From assembly GCA_947492925.1 (NCBI GenBank), contig CANLOQ010000002.1, forward strand, positions 186,001-250,000: a stretch of 64,000 nt of DNA. The letters run 5' to 3'. A model generated the notes under the pieces. That model ran no database searches, was not told the origin of the DNA, and saw nothing but the letters and a program-made list of their open reading frames with translations. This document shows positions 52,327 through 62,214 of this stretch, one piece after another (within the stretch, counting starts at the first letter, position 1; the number at the start of each line of letters is the position of its first letter). Source of the stretch: an uncultured Sulfitobacter sp. Lineage in GTDB: Bacteria > Pseudomonadota > Alphaproteobacteria > Rhodobacterales > Rhodobacteraceae. Made by a program: the position numbers and the translations under genes.

Positions 52327-53562
52327 TCAGTCCAGCGTAAAGAGTTCCTGTCGTTCGGTCACGCCGCGCAGGCGGTACTGGCCCAGTGAAACAAGGTCGG
52401 GGCGGTCTTTGAGAATGGGGCGCGCAACGGCAGAGGACAGCACGATGGTTTGGTCCACCGCGCTGCACATGCCAAGGATGCGGGCGGTGGTGTTCACCGC
52501 AGGGCCGATGACCGTGAAATCGAGCCGCGTCTTGCCACCGATGTTGCCGTAAAGCACGTCGCCCGCATGCAGCCCAAGCGTGAATCCCGTGACCGGCAGG
52601 TCAGCTTTGGCCCGTGCGGCATTCATCTCATGAATTCTGCCGCGCAGTTCGACCGCTGCTTCAACCGCGACGCGCCGCGCATCGGGCAGGGCGGCAAGGT
52701 CAAAGACAGCCAACATTCCGTCACCCATGAATTTCAGGACATTGCCGCCTTTTTCCTCGACCACTTCAACGGCTTCCGCAAAGTAGTCATTCAGCAGGCC
52801 GATGATGGTCTCACCCGGCAGGGTTTCGGACAATCTCGTGAACCCTTGCAAATCGAAGTACCAGATCACGGCTGACATGGTTTCTGACGTGCCACGGCGG
52901 ATTGCGCCTGAAAGCACGCGCTTGCTGGCATCGTGGCCAAGGTAGGCAGCGGTGATGTGCTCGGCCATCAGCCGATTGGCCCCGCTTTTCAATGTCAGAC
53001 ACAAGGGGGCCAGCAGCGCGCGCAGGCACTCCAGCTGCGGATCGGTAAAGCCACCCGGCGCGTCGGTGGTCATAGAGACCGTCATGCCTTCGGCCACCGC
53101 TTCGGGATTGGTGGCGGTGTCGTGGTTGTTGCTGAGGAAGTGTCGTTTGGCGGCGAAATATTCAGTCGAGCCTTGCGCGCGGAAATCGTCAAAGACGGGG
53201 AAATCCAGTGCTGGCTCAGGATCGTCCAGTTTCTGGCGCAGCTCTGAGATTGGGTTGGTGATCAGATAGTAAAGCGGGCTGCGCAGATATTCATCCGGGG
53301 CGCTGGACGCGCGTTGGTAATCAAACCGTTCACTGCCCGCGTCGCGGTGCCAGCGAAAGGCGACCGCGCCGATTTCGGGGTGATGCGCGCGCAAGGAAAG
53401 GTTCACACGCTGCAACGGCAGGCCCGCCGCGACCATACGGTTGCACAGCGCCTCAAGCCAGATTTCGACCGTCGTGTCCTCAAGCCCCTGACGGATCAGC
53501 CATTCTGTCAGGTCCGCCTGTGCCGCGGCCATCCCAAAGTTGTCCATGCTTGGCGCGGCCAT
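52327..53562 (-). CDS. Soluble class III adenylate/guanylate cyclase
   Basis: A 411-residue cytosolic protein. The first 200 residues form an unknown input region (WLIRQGLEDTTVEIWLEAL). The C-terminal part from residue 215 is a class III cyclase with the metal Asp in VIWYFDLQGFT, the FMGDGMLAVFD loop and VIGPAVNTTARI. It has no membrane or iron-sulfur domain, unlike the cyclase at 20.2-21.9 kb. GAAAGGA lies 7 bases before the ATG at 53562. It starts 22 bases after the prpE stop and is probably cotranscribed with it. Confidence 0.86.
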   Translation of the reverse strand: MAAPSMDNFGMAAAQADLTEWLIRQGLEDTTVEIWLEALCNRMVAAGLPLQRVNLSLRAHHPEIGAVAFRWHRDAGSERFDYQRASSAPDEYLRSPLYYLITNPISELRQKLDDPEPALDFPVFDDFRAQGSTEYFAAKRHFLSNNHDTATNPEAVAEGMTVSMTTDAPGGFTDPQLECLRALLAPLCLTLKSGANRLMAEHITAAYLGHDASKRVLSGAIRRGTSETMSAVIWYFDLQGFTRLSETLPGETIIGLLNDYFAEAVEVVEEKGGNVLKFMGDGMLAVFDLAALPDARRVAVEAAVELRGRIHEMNAARAKADLPVTGFTLGLHAGDVLYGNIGGKTRLDFTVIGPAVNTTARILGMCSAVDQTIVLSSAVARPILKDRPDLVSLGQYRLRGVTERQELFTLD

Positions 53563-53584
53563 TGCGGGTCCTTTCGGGGTCTGA

Positions 53585-55477
53585 TTACCCCTGAGCGTAG
53601 CCGATTGTTTGCAGTGCTGCACGAATTTCATCGAGGATCGCGGGATCGTCGATGGTTGCGGGCATTTTGAAGTCCTCGCTATCCGCGATTTTCACCATCG
53701 TCGCGCGCAGGATTTTGCCCGAACGTGTCTTTGGCAGACGGTCCACCACGATGGCGGTCTTGAAGGCGGCGACGGGGCCGATTTCATCCCGGATACGTTT
53801 GACACATTCGGCGCTGATCTCATCGTGGGGACGGTTCACGCCTTTGGACAGGCACACAAAGCCCAGGGGCGACTGGCCCTTGAGCTGGTCCGACACGCCG
53901 ACCACGGCACATTCGGCCACGTCCGGATGGCCCGCCAGCACTTCTTCCATCGCGCCGGTCGACAGGCGGTGGCCTGCCACGTTGATCACGTCATCGGTGC
54001 GCGCCATGATGTAGAGGTATCCGTCTTCGTCCATCATGCCGGCATCGCCGGTCTCATAATAGCCGGGGAAGGTGGTGAGGTAGGATTTGATATAGCGTTC
54101 CGTGGCGTTCCAGAGCGTTGGCAGGGTGCCGGGGGGCAGGGGCAGTTTGATGGCAATCGCGCCCAGTTCGCCCGGTTTTTGCGGATGTCCCGCCTCGTCC
54201 AAAATATGTACCTCGTAGCCGGGCATCGGCACGGTGGGAGAGCCGATTTTGACCGGCAGCGCCTCAAGCCCGGCGGGGTTGCCCGCGATGGTGTAGCCGG
54301 TCTCCGTTTGCCACCAGTGGTCATAGACCGGTTTGCCCAGTTTTTCCTGCGCCCATTCGATGGTGTCAGGGTCCGCGCGTTCGCCCGCAAGGTAGAGGGC
54401 GCGCAGGCCGGAAAGGTCGTATTTTTTGATGAATTCGCCCTTGGGGTCCTCACGCTTGACGGCGCGGATGGCGGTGGGGGCGGTGAAGAAGGATTTGACG
54501 TTATGCTCTTCGATGATGCGCCAGAAGGTGCCTGCGTCCGGCGTGCCGATGGGTTTGCCTTCGAACACGATTGTCGTGTTGCCGTGAATGAGCGGCGCAT
54601 AGCAGATATAGGAATGACCCACGACCCAGCCCACATCGGAGGCGGCCCAGAATACCTCTCCGGGGTCGACGTTGTAGATGTTCTTCATCGTCCAGTTCAG
54701 TGCCACCAGATGTCCGCCGGTGGGGCGCACCACGCCCTTGGGCGCGCCGGTGGTGCCGGAGGTATAGAGGATATAGGCCGGAAAGTTGCCCGGTACGGGA
54801 TAGACAGCGGCGGGCAGGCAGCCGCGCTGCGCCTCGAACCAGTCCAGATCGCGCCCTTCGATCAGATCGCAGGGATGTTCCTCGCGTTGCAGGATGATGC
54901 AGAAGTCCGGCAGATGGGCGGCCTGTTGGATCGCGCCATCAAGGAGTGGTTTGTATTCAACCACGCGCCCCGGCTCCAGCCCGCAGGAGGCGGCGATGAT
55001 CGCCTTGGGTTTGCAATCATCAATGCGCACGGCCAGTTCGGCGGCGGCAAATCCGCCAAAAACCACCGAGTGCACCGCGCCAATGCGCGCACAGGCCAGC
55101 ATCGCCTCAAGCGCTTCGGGGATCATGGGCATGTAGATGACAACGCGGTCGCCAATGCCAACCCCACGTGCAAGCAGCGCACCGGCCAGATATTCAACGC
55201 GGGTTTTCAGCTCTGAATAGGTGATTTTCTCTTTCTTGCCGGTGATCGGGCTGTCGTGGATGATGGCCACTTGCGCGCCGCGCCCGCGTTCCACATGCCG
55301 GTCAACCGCGTTGTAGCAGCCGTTGACCATGCCGTCCTCGAACCATTCATAAAGCCCGTCGCCCTGATCGCTTAGGGCTTTGGTGGGCGGGGTATGCCAG
55401 TCGATCGCCTTTGCCTGTTCCAGCCAGAACGCCTCTGGGTCATTTTTCCAGCGGTCATAGGTTTCGCGGTAGCTCAT
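53585..55477 (-). CDS. prpE: Propionyl-CoA synthetase
   Basis: A 630-residue acyl-adenylate enzyme that activates propionate, or another short acid, to the CoA thioester. It has the AMP motif YTSGTTGAPKGVV, the later YYETGDAGMMDEDGYLYIMARTDD (in part), and a C-terminal LPKTRSGKI with the catalytic Lys. The N-terminal part SYRETYDRWKNDPEAFW matches PrpE. The length is typical. The soluble cyclase gene follows after 22 bases. Confidence 0.92.
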   Translation of the reverse strand: MSYRETYDRWKNDPEAFWLEQAKAIDWHTPPTKALSDQGDGLYEWFEDGMVNGCYNAVDRHVERGRGAQVAIIHDSPITGKKEKITYSELKTRVEYLAGALLARGVGIGDRVVIYMPMIPEALEAMLACARIGAVHSVVFGGFAAAELAVRIDDCKPKAIIAASCGLEPGRVVEYKPLLDGAIQQAAHLPDFCIILQREEHPCDLIEGRDLDWFEAQRGCLPAAVYPVPGNFPAYILYTSGTTGAPKGVVRPTGGHLVALNWTMKNIYNVDPGEVFWAASDVGWVVGHSYICYAPLIHGNTTIVFEGKPIGTPDAGTFWRIIEEHNVKSFFTAPTAIRAVKREDPKGEFIKKYDLSGLRALYLAGERADPDTIEWAQEKLGKPVYDHWWQTETGYTIAGNPAGLEALPVKIGSPTVPMPGYEVHILDEAGHPQKPGELGAIAIKLPLPPGTLPTLWNATERYIKSYLTTFPGYYETGDAGMMDEDGYLYIMARTDDVINVAGHRLSTGAMEEVLAGHPDVAECAVVGVSDQLKGQSPLGFVCLSKGVNRPHDEISAECVKRIRDEIGPVAAFKTAIVVDRLPKTRSGKILRATMVKIADSEDFKMPATIDDPAILDEIRAALQTIGYAQG

Positions 55478-55689
55478 GTCATTCTCTCCTCGCCCGGTGG
55501 TCTTTTGTTAGGCAGTGACGGCGCGCGGGGCAAGGGCGCTGCGTGCGGGGCGGGATCTGTTGAAAGGAAGTTATCAGCGGCCCGTTCACATATGTGGGAT
55601 AATTTACACGATTGTGCGGGCGGCTCTGTCAACCGGTGTGAAACGTGCTACCTTCCTTTCACGCAAATTTTGTATTCGGAGAATCGCCC

Positions 55690-56460
55690 ATGCGTTCGCT
55701 TTCCCTTTTTGGTTGTGCTGCCCTTGTCGGCATTGGCGCGGCCTTGCCTGTCGCCGCACAGGACCGCGCGTTTAACTTTGCGCTGGGGGCAGGCGTGGCC
55801 GGGGTTTCAGCCTATCCCGGATCCGACGATATCGAGGCGCGGCCGGACCTGAATTTCAAGTTCGGGCGTCTGTCTTTCGGCAACACCAGCTTTGGCAGCG
55901 GCATTGGCGTGATCCCGGAAAACGGTCTGTCGCTGCGCGGCGCGTTTCGCGTGGTGGGGGACCGCGATGATGAGGATTATCCGGAGCTTGCAGGGCTGAA
56001 AGACATCGACACAGCGGTCGAGCTGGGCTTTGGCGTGACCTATCGCCAGACGAACTGGCTGGCATTTGGTGAGGTTCGTCAAGGCTTTGGCGGGCACGAC
56101 GGTGTCACAGGCACGTTGGGTGCGGATGTGATTTTCCGGCCCACTGACCGTTGGACGCTGACCGCCGGGCCGCGCATCAACATGGGCAACAGTGAGTATG
56201 CCAACACCTATTTCGGCGTGACCGGCGCAGAGGCCGCCGCGTCTTCCTTTGGGGCCTACGATGCGGATGGCGGTGTGCTGGGCGCGGGGATCACCGCGAC
56301 CGCGACTTACCGGATCGACGATAAATGGTCGATGGACATGCTGATGAGCTACGAAAAGCTGCAAAACGATGCCGCCGACAGCCCGATCACGGCAGCGGGA
56401 TCGGATGATCAGTTTCGCGTCAGCATTGGCTTGAGCCGAGCGTTTACACTGCGCTTTTGA
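55690..56460 (+). CDS. MipA/OmpV-family outer membrane protein
   Basis: A 256-residue beta-barrel protein with a signal peptide ending PVAAQ at about residue 22. Alternating hydrophobic strands run through the whole length (FNFALGAGVAGVSAYPGSDD, in part; GVTYRQTNWLAFGEVRQGFGG, in part) and the last strand ends in Phe. Family members link murein synthesis or act as adhesins. CGGAGAA precedes the ATG at 55690. It is divergent from prpE and may share the terminator at 56737. Confidence 0.86.
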   Translation: MRSLSLFGCAALVGIGAALPVAAQDRAFNFALGAGVAGVSAYPGSDDIEARPDLNFKFGRLSFGNTSFGSGIGVIPENGLSLRGAFRVVGDRDDEDYPELAGLKDIDTAVELGFGVTYRQTNWLAFGEVRQGFGGHDGVTGTLGADVIFRPTDRWTLTAGPRINMGNSEYANTYFGVTGAEAAASSFGAYDADGGVLGAGITATATYRIDDKWSMDMLMSYEKLQNDAADSPITAAGSDDQFRVSIGLSRAFTLRF

Positions 56461-56614
56461 AGGCCAAGGCACGGCCCGTGACAGGGTGGTGCAGATTGAT
56501 GTCGCAAATCAGCCGTGTGGTCGAATTTGTGACAGTCTTTCAGATCTTTGCATGGCAAATGTTGCGGCAGGCTGGGCATCCCGCCTTGCCACCGTCATGA
56601 CAAGGTTTATGGCA

Positions 56615-56725
56615 ATGGGTGACAAGATCGCCAACAAGAAGAAAATGGCAAAACGCGCGGCAAAACCGGTCCACAAGGCACCGATTTCAGTGTCGGATAT
56701 CAAGCCGACCGCCCCGCGCAAATAA
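56615..56725 (+). CDS. Possible 36-residue basic small protein
   Basis: A short frame starting MGDKIANKKKMAKRAAKPV, very Lys/Arg-rich, ending PTAPRK. AAGG lies 9 bases before the ATG, and the stop is 11 bases ahead of a strong terminator on the same strand, which supports a transcribed unit. In-frame ATGs at 56597 and 56609 are alternatives. The opposite strand has a hydrophobic frame here that is probably accidental. I do not recognise it. Confidence 0.4.
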   Translation: MGDKIANKKKMAKRAAKPVHKAPISVSDIKPTAPRK

Positions 56726-56736
56726 GCGCCAACCGG

Positions 56737-56768
56737 ACGCCGCGCCCTGCAAGGGACGCGGCGTTTTT
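56737..56768 (+). terminator. Intrinsic terminator between mipA region and maeB
   Basis: A 12-base-pair stem (ACGCCGCG plus CCCT, with a bulged A) around a 3-base loop at 56737-56764, followed by five T. It points along the plus strand, so it serves the MipA/OmpV gene or the small frame. Confidence 0.88.
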
Positions 56769-56771
56769 GGT

Positions 56772-59045
56772 TCAACCGTAGTGGGTCACGGGTGTGCCTG
56801 CGATGGCGCCGACGTTCAGCAATCCGCGTGCGGTGATCGAGGGCGACACGATATGCGCCTTGTTGCCCATGCCCATCAGGATCGGCCCGACCTCAAGCCC
56901 GCCGCCCTTCATTTTCAGGATGTTACGCACGCCTGATGCCGCGTCGGCATGGGCAAAGACAAGCACATTTGCGGCACCCTGCATCCGGTTGCCGGGCAGC
57001 AGGCGTTCGCGCAGTTCTGCGTCGAGCGCGGTGTCGATGTTCATTTCGCCTTCATAGCAAAAGTCAGCCTTTTCTGCGTCCAGAATACCGATGGCCGCGC
57101 GCAGACGGCCCCCGGTGCCGTCGCCCTGATTGCCGAATTGCGATTGTGAGCAGAAGGCGATCTTGGGTTCGATCCCGAAGCGGCGCACGTGGCGGGCGGC
57201 CCCGCGTGCGATTTCGGCAATCTGATCGGGGTCGGGATGCAGGTTTACCTGCGTGTCAGCGATGAACAGCGGCCCGTCTTCGAGGATCATCATCGACAAT
57301 GCGCCGTGCGGGCGCAGGCCGTCGCGGCCCAGAACCTGACTGACGTAATTCAGGTGCCAGCGAAATTCGCCAAACGTGCCACAGATCAGGCTGTCTGCCT
57401 CGCCCCTGTGGACCATTACGGCGCCGATGGCGGTGGAATTGGTCCGCATGATGGCGCGCGCGATGTCGGGGGATACCCCGCGCCGGGCCAGCAGGCGGTG
57501 GTACGTCTCCCAGTAGTCGCGGTAGCGCGGATCGTTTTCGGGGTTCACCAGATCGACGTTTTCCCCCAGCCTGAGCGTCAGGCCCGCCGTTTCAATCCGG
57601 CGCTGGATCACCTCTGGCCGCCCGATCAGGATCGGGGTTTCGACGGTTTCCTCGATGATCGCCTGTGCCGCGCGCAGAACGCGTTCGTCCTCGCCTTCGG
57701 CAAAGACCAGTTTGCGCGGCGAGATGCGCGCGGCCTCGAACACCGGACGCATCAGCAGGGCGGATTTAAACACCGACCCGTCGAGTTTCTGTTTGTAGGC
57801 GGTCAGATCATCAAGCGGGCGTGTGGCCACCCCGGTTTCCATCGCGGCCTTTGCCACCGCAGAGGAAACGACGCCGATCAGGCGCGGATCAAACGGTTTG
57901 GGGATCAGGTAGTCGGGACCAAAGGTCAGCTCTTCGCCCTTGTATGCGGCGGCGGCTTCGGCAGAGGTGGTTGCACGGGCCAGCGCCGCAATCCCGTCAA
58001 TGCAGGCCAGCTGCATTTCGTCGTTGATGGTGGTGGCGCCCACATCCAATGCACCGCGGAAGATAAACGGAAAACACAGTACGTTGTTGACCTGATTGGG
58101 AAAATCGCTGCGGCCCGTGGCGATGATCGCGTCCGGGGCGACGGCGCGGGCCAGATCGGGGAGGATTTCCGGTGTCGGGTTGGCCAGCGCGAAGATGATC
58201 GGGCGGTCGGCCATTTTTGCCACCATTTCGGGGCTCAGCACACCGGGGCCGGAGAGGCCAAGAAACAGGTCCGCGTCCGGGATCACGTCGTCGAGCGTGC
58301 GCAGATCGGTCCGTTGGCCGAACTCTGATTTGATCGGGTTCATATCGACCTCGCGGCCTTCGTAGACCAGCCCGTTGATGTCGCACAGCCAGACGTTTTC
58401 GCGCCGGACGCCAAGCTTGAGCAGCATGTTGAGGCAGGCAATGCCCGCCGCACCGCCGCCGGTTGAGACGATCTTGATGTCCTCAAAATTCTTGCCCGCC
58501 ACGTGCAGCGCGTTTTTGACCGCCGCGCCCACGACGATGGCTGTGCCGTGCTGGTCATCGTGGAAAACAGGGATGTTCATCCGTTCGCGGCAAATTCGTT
58601 CAACGGTGAAACAATCGGGTGCCTTGATGTCTTCGAGATTGATCGCGCCGAAGGTCGGACCCAGCGCGCAGACGATATCGGCCAGTTTCTCGGGGTCTTT
58701 TTCTTCCACCTCGATGTCGAAGCAATCAATGCTGGCGAATTTCTTGAACAGGACGGCCTTGCCCTCCATCACCGGTTTTGACGCAAGCGGGCCAATGTTG
58801 CCCAGCCCCAGCACCGCCGTGCCGTTTGTGACCACGGCCACCAGATTGGCGCGGGATGTATAGAGCGCGGCGGTGGCCGGGTCCTGTTTGATTTCAAGGC
58901 AGGCTTCCGCGACGCCGGGCGAATAGGCCCGCGCCAGATCACGTCCGTTGGCCAGCGGTTTTGTCGCGCGGATCTCAAGCTTGCCGGGTTTCGGATGCGC
59001 GTGATAATCAAGTGCGGCCTGACGCAGATTTGGCGTGTCGGACAT
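56772..59045 (-). CDS. maeB: NADP-dependent malic enzyme with phosphotransacetylase-like domain
   Basis: A 757-residue two-domain enzyme. Residues 1-430 are malic enzyme, which decarboxylates malate to pyruvate and makes NADPH. It shows [30 protein letters not shown] and the NAD(P) fold [13 protein letters not shown]. Residues 440-757 are a phosphotransacetylase-like domain, usually inactive and regulatory (allosteric to acetyl-CoA). The length and layout are those of MaeB. It is divergent from cdd, with 207 bases between. Confidence 0.95.
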   Translation of the reverse strand: MSDTPNLRQAALDYHAHPKPGKLEIRATKPLANGRDLARAYSPGVAEACLEIKQDPATAALYTSRANLVAVVTNGTAVLGLGNIGPLASKPVMEGKAVLFKKFASIDCFDIEVEEKDPEKLADIVCALGPTFGAINLEDIKAPDCFTVERICRERMNIPVFHDDQHGTAIVVGAAVKNALHVAGKNFEDIKIVSTGGGAAGIACLNMLLKLGVRRENVWLCDINGLVYEGREVDMNPIKSEFGQRTDLRTLDDVIPDADLFLGLSGPGVLSPEMVAKMADRPIIFALANPTPEILPDLARAVAPDAIIATGRSDFPNQVNNVLCFPFIFRGALDVGATTINDEMQLACIDGIAALARATTSAEAAAAYKGEELTFGPDYLIPKPFDPRLIGVVSSAVAKAAMETGVATRPLDDLTAYKQKLDGSVFKSALLMRPVFEAARISPRKLVFAEGEDERVLRAAQAIIEETVETPILIGRPEVIQRRIETAGLTLRLGENVDLVNPENDPRYRDYWETYHRLLARRGVSPDIARAIMRTNSTAIGAVMVHRGEADSLICGTFGEFRWHLNYVSQVLGRDGLRPHGALSMMILEDGPLFIADTQVNLHPDPDQIAEIARGAARHVRRFGIEPKIAFCSQSQFGNQGDGTGGRLRAAIGILDAEKADFCYEGEMNIDTALDAELRERLLPGNRMQGAANVLVFAHADAASGVRNILKMKGGGLEVGPILMGMGNKAHIVSPSITARGLLNVGAIAGTPVTHYG

Positions 59046-59252
59046 ATCTTATGGCTCCCTTTAAATTATAGTTTAGCGTTAAATTATTTTTTGGCCCCGC
59101 CGCTACGTCTTTCATGTGCCCGGGATCGGGTGCGCGGACGGCGATGGCTGACCTTAGGGTATTTCGAAAAACGCTGAAGGGGAAGAAGCGTGGTTTTTGA
59201 CCCTCGAATCTTTTGTTTTCATTTCCTATAGTTTCACGACTATAGGGGCGTC

Positions 59253-59648
59253 ATGGGTGGTGAAGTGAGACAAGAAGCAATCAATGTGCGCACACGCGCC
59301 TATGCGCCCTATTCCGGTTTCAAGGTCGGGGCCGCCGTGCGCGCGGCTTCGGGGGTGATCTATGCGGGATGCAACGTCGAAAATGCGGCCTACCCGGAGG
59401 GGACCTGTGCCGAGGCGGGGGCCATCGCGGCAATGGTGGCGGCGGGCGATACGGTGATCACGGACGTCTACGTTGTGGCGGGCAGCGACACCCCGGTGCC
59501 GCCCTGCGGCGGCTGCCGGCAAAAGCTGGCGGAATTCGGCGCGGGCGATGTGCCGGTGACGATGGCGACGGTTGCGGGCACTGAACAACACACCACATTG
59601 GCGGATTTGCTGCCGGGGGCCTTTGATGCGGCCTTTTTGGAAGGATAA
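59253..59648 (+). CDS. cdd: Cytidine deaminase
   Basis: A 131-residue tetrameric-type enzyme that converts cytidine and deoxycytidine to uridine and deoxyuridine. The substrate segment YAPYSGFKVGAAV is at residues 17-29. The zinc site is in CNVENAAYPEGTCAEAGAI (Cys of CAE with catalytic Glu) and PVPPCGGCRQKL. It is the first gene of the salvage run, 3 bases ahead of deoA. Confidence 0.94.
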   Translation: MGGEVRQEAINVRTRAYAPYSGFKVGAAVRAASGVIYAGCNVENAAYPEGTCAEAGAIAAMVAAGDTVITDVYVVAGSDTPVPPCGGCRQKLAEFGAGDVPVTMATVAGTEQHTTLADLLPGAFDAAFLEG

Positions 59649-59651
59649 CCC

Positions 59652-60956
59652 ATGAACGCGGGCATCATCCTTGCCAAGCTGCGCCAAAAGCAGACGCCGA
59701 CCCGCGAAGAGCTTGCGTGGATGGCGCAGGGCCTTGCCAACGGTGAGGTGAGCGATGCGCAGGCGGGGGCCTTTTCAATGGCGGTTTGCCTGAACGGGCT
59801 GAGTGATGTGGGCCGGGTGGCGCTGACGCTGGCGATGCGGGATTCGGGCCGTACCCTGCGCTGGGATCTCGACGGGCCGGTGCTGGACAAACATTCAACC
59901 GGCGGCGTGGGCGATTGTGTGAGCCTGATCCTGGCACCGGCACTTGCGGCCTGCGGGGCCTACGTGCCGATGATCTCTGGCCGGGGGCTGGGCCATACCG
60001 GCGGCACCCTGGACAAGCTGGAAGCGGTGCCGGGGGTCAGCACGCAACTGAGCGAGGATCAGCTGCGGGGGATCGTGCGGCAGGTCGGCTGCGCCATCGT
60101 GGGGGCCACGGGTGACATCGCCCCGGCGGACAAGCGGCTTTATGCGGTGCGCGATGTCTGTTCGACCGTGGATTCGCTGGACCTGATCACCGCCTCCATC
60201 CTCAGCAAAAAGCTGGCGGCGGGGCTGGATGGTCTGGTGCTGGACGTCAAAATCGGCAGTGGCGCCTTTATGAAGACACTCGAAGAAGGGCAGGCGCTGG
60301 CCGAGGCGTTGACCAAGACGGCCAATGCCGCCAAGTGCCGGACAACAGCCGTGATCAGTGACATGAGCCAGCCGCTGGTGCCCAGTGTCGGCAACGCGCT
60401 GGAGGTGGCTGAGGTGATGCGCATCCTGTCGGGGCGCGGGCGCGGGCCGATCATTGATGTGGCGGCGGCGCTGGGCGGTGTGTTGCTGGCCAATGCGGGG
60501 CTGGCGCAGGACGTGCAGGAAGGGGCCGATGCAGTGGTGCATGCAATCCGCAAGGGCTATGCTGCGGAACGGTTTGCGCGGATGCTGTCAGCGCTGGGCG
60601 GGCCGGTGAATTTTGTCGACAACTGGAAGCGGTTCCTGCCCGAAGCAACCGTCATTCGGCAGGTGACCGCGCCGCACGATGGTTTTGTCGCGCGGATTGA
60701 CGGCGAGGCGCTGGGCCGGGCGGTGGTTGGTCTGGGCGGTGGACGGCTGCGCGAGACGGACCGGGTGAACCCGGCGGTGGGCCTGTCGGACGTGGTGCGT
60801 CTAGGCACGCAGGTGACGCGCGGTCAGACGCTGGCGGTGGTGCATGCGGTGCGGTCTGATCAGGCGGATGCGGCGGCGCGCGCGGTGCTGGGCGCGTTGA
60901 CGCTGGCCGGGTCGCGGCCCAAGGTGCCGGAGCTGATCCTCGAAAGGGTGGGCTGA
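59652..60956 (+). CDS. deoA: Thymidine phosphorylase
   Basis: A 434-residue enzyme that splits thymidine into thymine and deoxyribose 1-phosphate. DKHSTGGVGDCVSL near residue 78, MISGRGLGHTGGTLDKLEAVPG (in part) and DVKIGSGAFMKT are signatures. The length is typical. It lies 3 bases after cdd and overlaps deoB by one base (TGATG), so the three genes are coupled. Confidence 0.95.
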   Translation: MNAGIILAKLRQKQTPTREELAWMAQGLANGEVSDAQAGAFSMAVCLNGLSDVGRVALTLAMRDSGRTLRWDLDGPVLDKHSTGGVGDCVSLILAPALAACGAYVPMISGRGLGHTGGTLDKLEAVPGVSTQLSEDQLRGIVRQVGCAIVGATGDIAPADKRLYAVRDVCSTVDSLDLITASILSKKLAAGLDGLVLDVKIGSGAFMKTLEEGQALAEALTKTANAAKCRTTAVISDMSQPLVPSVGNALEVAEVMRILSGRGRGPIIDVAAALGGVLLANAGLAQDVQEGADAVVHAIRKGYAAERFARMLSALGGPVNFVDNWKRFLPEATVIRQVTAPHDGFVARIDGEALGRAVVGLGGGRLRETDRVNPAVGLSDVVRLGTQVTRGQTLAVVHAVRSDQADAAARAVLGALTLAGSRPKVPELILERVG

Positions 60957-62113
60957 TGGGCCGCGCCTTTCTGGTGGTGATGGATTCATTTGGTATTGGC
61001 GGTGCGCCGGATGCCGATACATTCTTTAACGGTGATGTGCCGGATACCGGGGCAAATACGCTGGGCCATATTGCGCAGGCTGACGTAGGGCTGTCGCTGC
61101 CGGTGATGGACGGGCTGGGACTGGGGGCGGCGCTGAAACTGGCGTCCGGGCTTGAGGTTGCGGGATTGAGCGCCGTATCGGAGGCATCTTTCGGGGCGGC
61201 CACGGAGGTATCGCGCGGCAAGGACACCCCGTCGGGGCATTGGGAACTGGCGGGATTGCCGGTGCCGTGGGACTGGCATTATTTCCCCGACGCGCGCCCC
61301 GCCTTTTCACCGGAGGTCAGTGCGGCAGTGGCACGGGCGGCAGGGACGCAGGGCATTCTTGGGGATTGTCATGCATCGGGCACCGCGATCCTTGCGGATC
61401 TCGGGCAGGCCCATGTCGAGACGGGATGGCCGATTTGTTATACCTCGGCGGATTCGGTTTTCCAGATTGCCGCGCACGAAGAAACATTCGGATTGGAGCG
61501 GTTGCTTGCGCTGTGCGCAGACGTGGCCCCGATGCTGCACGAGATGCGTGTGGGCCGGGTGATTGCCCGACCGTTTCTTGGGCAGGCCGGTGCGTTCGAG
61601 CGGACGGCCAACCGGCGCGATTATGCGATCAAGCTGCCGGGACCGGTGTTGATGGACTGGGCGCAGGATGCCGGGCGCCACGTGTATGCGGTTGGAAAGA
61701 TCGGTGACATTTTTTCGATGCAGGGGATCGACGAGGTGCGCAAGGGACCGGATGCCAGATTGATGGAACACCTTGGAAATCTGGTGGACAGTGCTGTCGA
61801 TGGATCGCTGACCTTTGCCAACTTTGTCGAGTTTGACAGTCTTTTTGGCCACCGGAGGGATGCGGCAGGCTATGCCGGGCATCTGAACTGGTTTGACCAG
61901 GAGATCGGCAGGCTGATCGCCCGACTGCGCCCCGGTGACATGATGGTAATCACCGCGGATCACGGCAATGACCCTACGTGGGTCGGCACAGACCACACCC
62001 GCGAGCGGGTGCCGGTGCTGGTGGCGGGAACGCAAACCGGGCCGCTGGGGCAGATCGGGTTCAGGGATGTGGCGCGGCTGGTGGCGGATCATCTGGGGGT
62101 GATGCCCGGCTGA
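60956..62113 (+). CDS. deoB: Phosphopentomutase
   Basis: A 385-residue Mn-dependent enzyme that moves phosphate between C1 and C5 of ribose or deoxyribose. It has FLVVMDSFGIGGAPDA at the N-terminus, GKDTPSGHWELAG, and MVITADHGNDPTWVGTDHTRERVP, in part, with metal ligands. It takes the product of DeoA into central metabolism. Its start overlaps the deoA stop by one base. A 15-base dispersed repeat follows its stop. Confidence 0.96.
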   Translation: MGRAFLVVMDSFGIGGAPDADTFFNGDVPDTGANTLGHIAQADVGLSLPVMDGLGLGAALKLASGLEVAGLSAVSEASFGAATEVSRGKDTPSGHWELAGLPVPWDWHYFPDARPAFSPEVSAAVARAAGTQGILGDCHASGTAILADLGQAHVETGWPICYTSADSVFQIAAHEETFGLERLLALCADVAPMLHEMRVGRVIARPFLGQAGAFERTANRRDYAIKLPGPVLMDWAQDAGRHVYAVGKIGDIFSMQGIDEVRKGPDARLMEHLGNLVDSAVDGSLTFANFVEFDSLFGHRRDAAGYAGHLNWFDQEIGRLIARLRPGDMMVITADHGNDPTWVGTDHTRERVPVLVAGTQTGPLGQIGFRDVARLVADHLGVMPG

Positions 62114-62132
62114 GGCCGTGGATTTGAGTTGT

Positions 62133-62147
62133 ATTGGAAAGATGAAG
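62133..62147. repeat. Second copy of the 15-base interspersed repeat
   Basis: ATTGGAAAGATGAAG, identical to 39959-39973 upstream of carB. It lies 19 bases after the deoB stop, in the 101-base gap before upp. Confidence 0.5.
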
Positions 62148-62214
62148 CCCGGGTGGTGCTTGCGAAGCACGAGGAATCGCGCAACAACACGGGACAGAAT
62201 AAAGGGGCACTGCC

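Noticed and set aside
53609-55216. A 535-codon plus-strand frame opposite prpE
   Set aside because: It is fully antisense to a firm acyl-CoA synthetase and has no recognisable domain.
56509-56775. An 88-codon minus-strand frame with one hydrophobic segment
   Set aside because: It is the mirror of a lysine-rich plus-strand frame, runs through a plus-strand terminator and has no ribosome-binding site.
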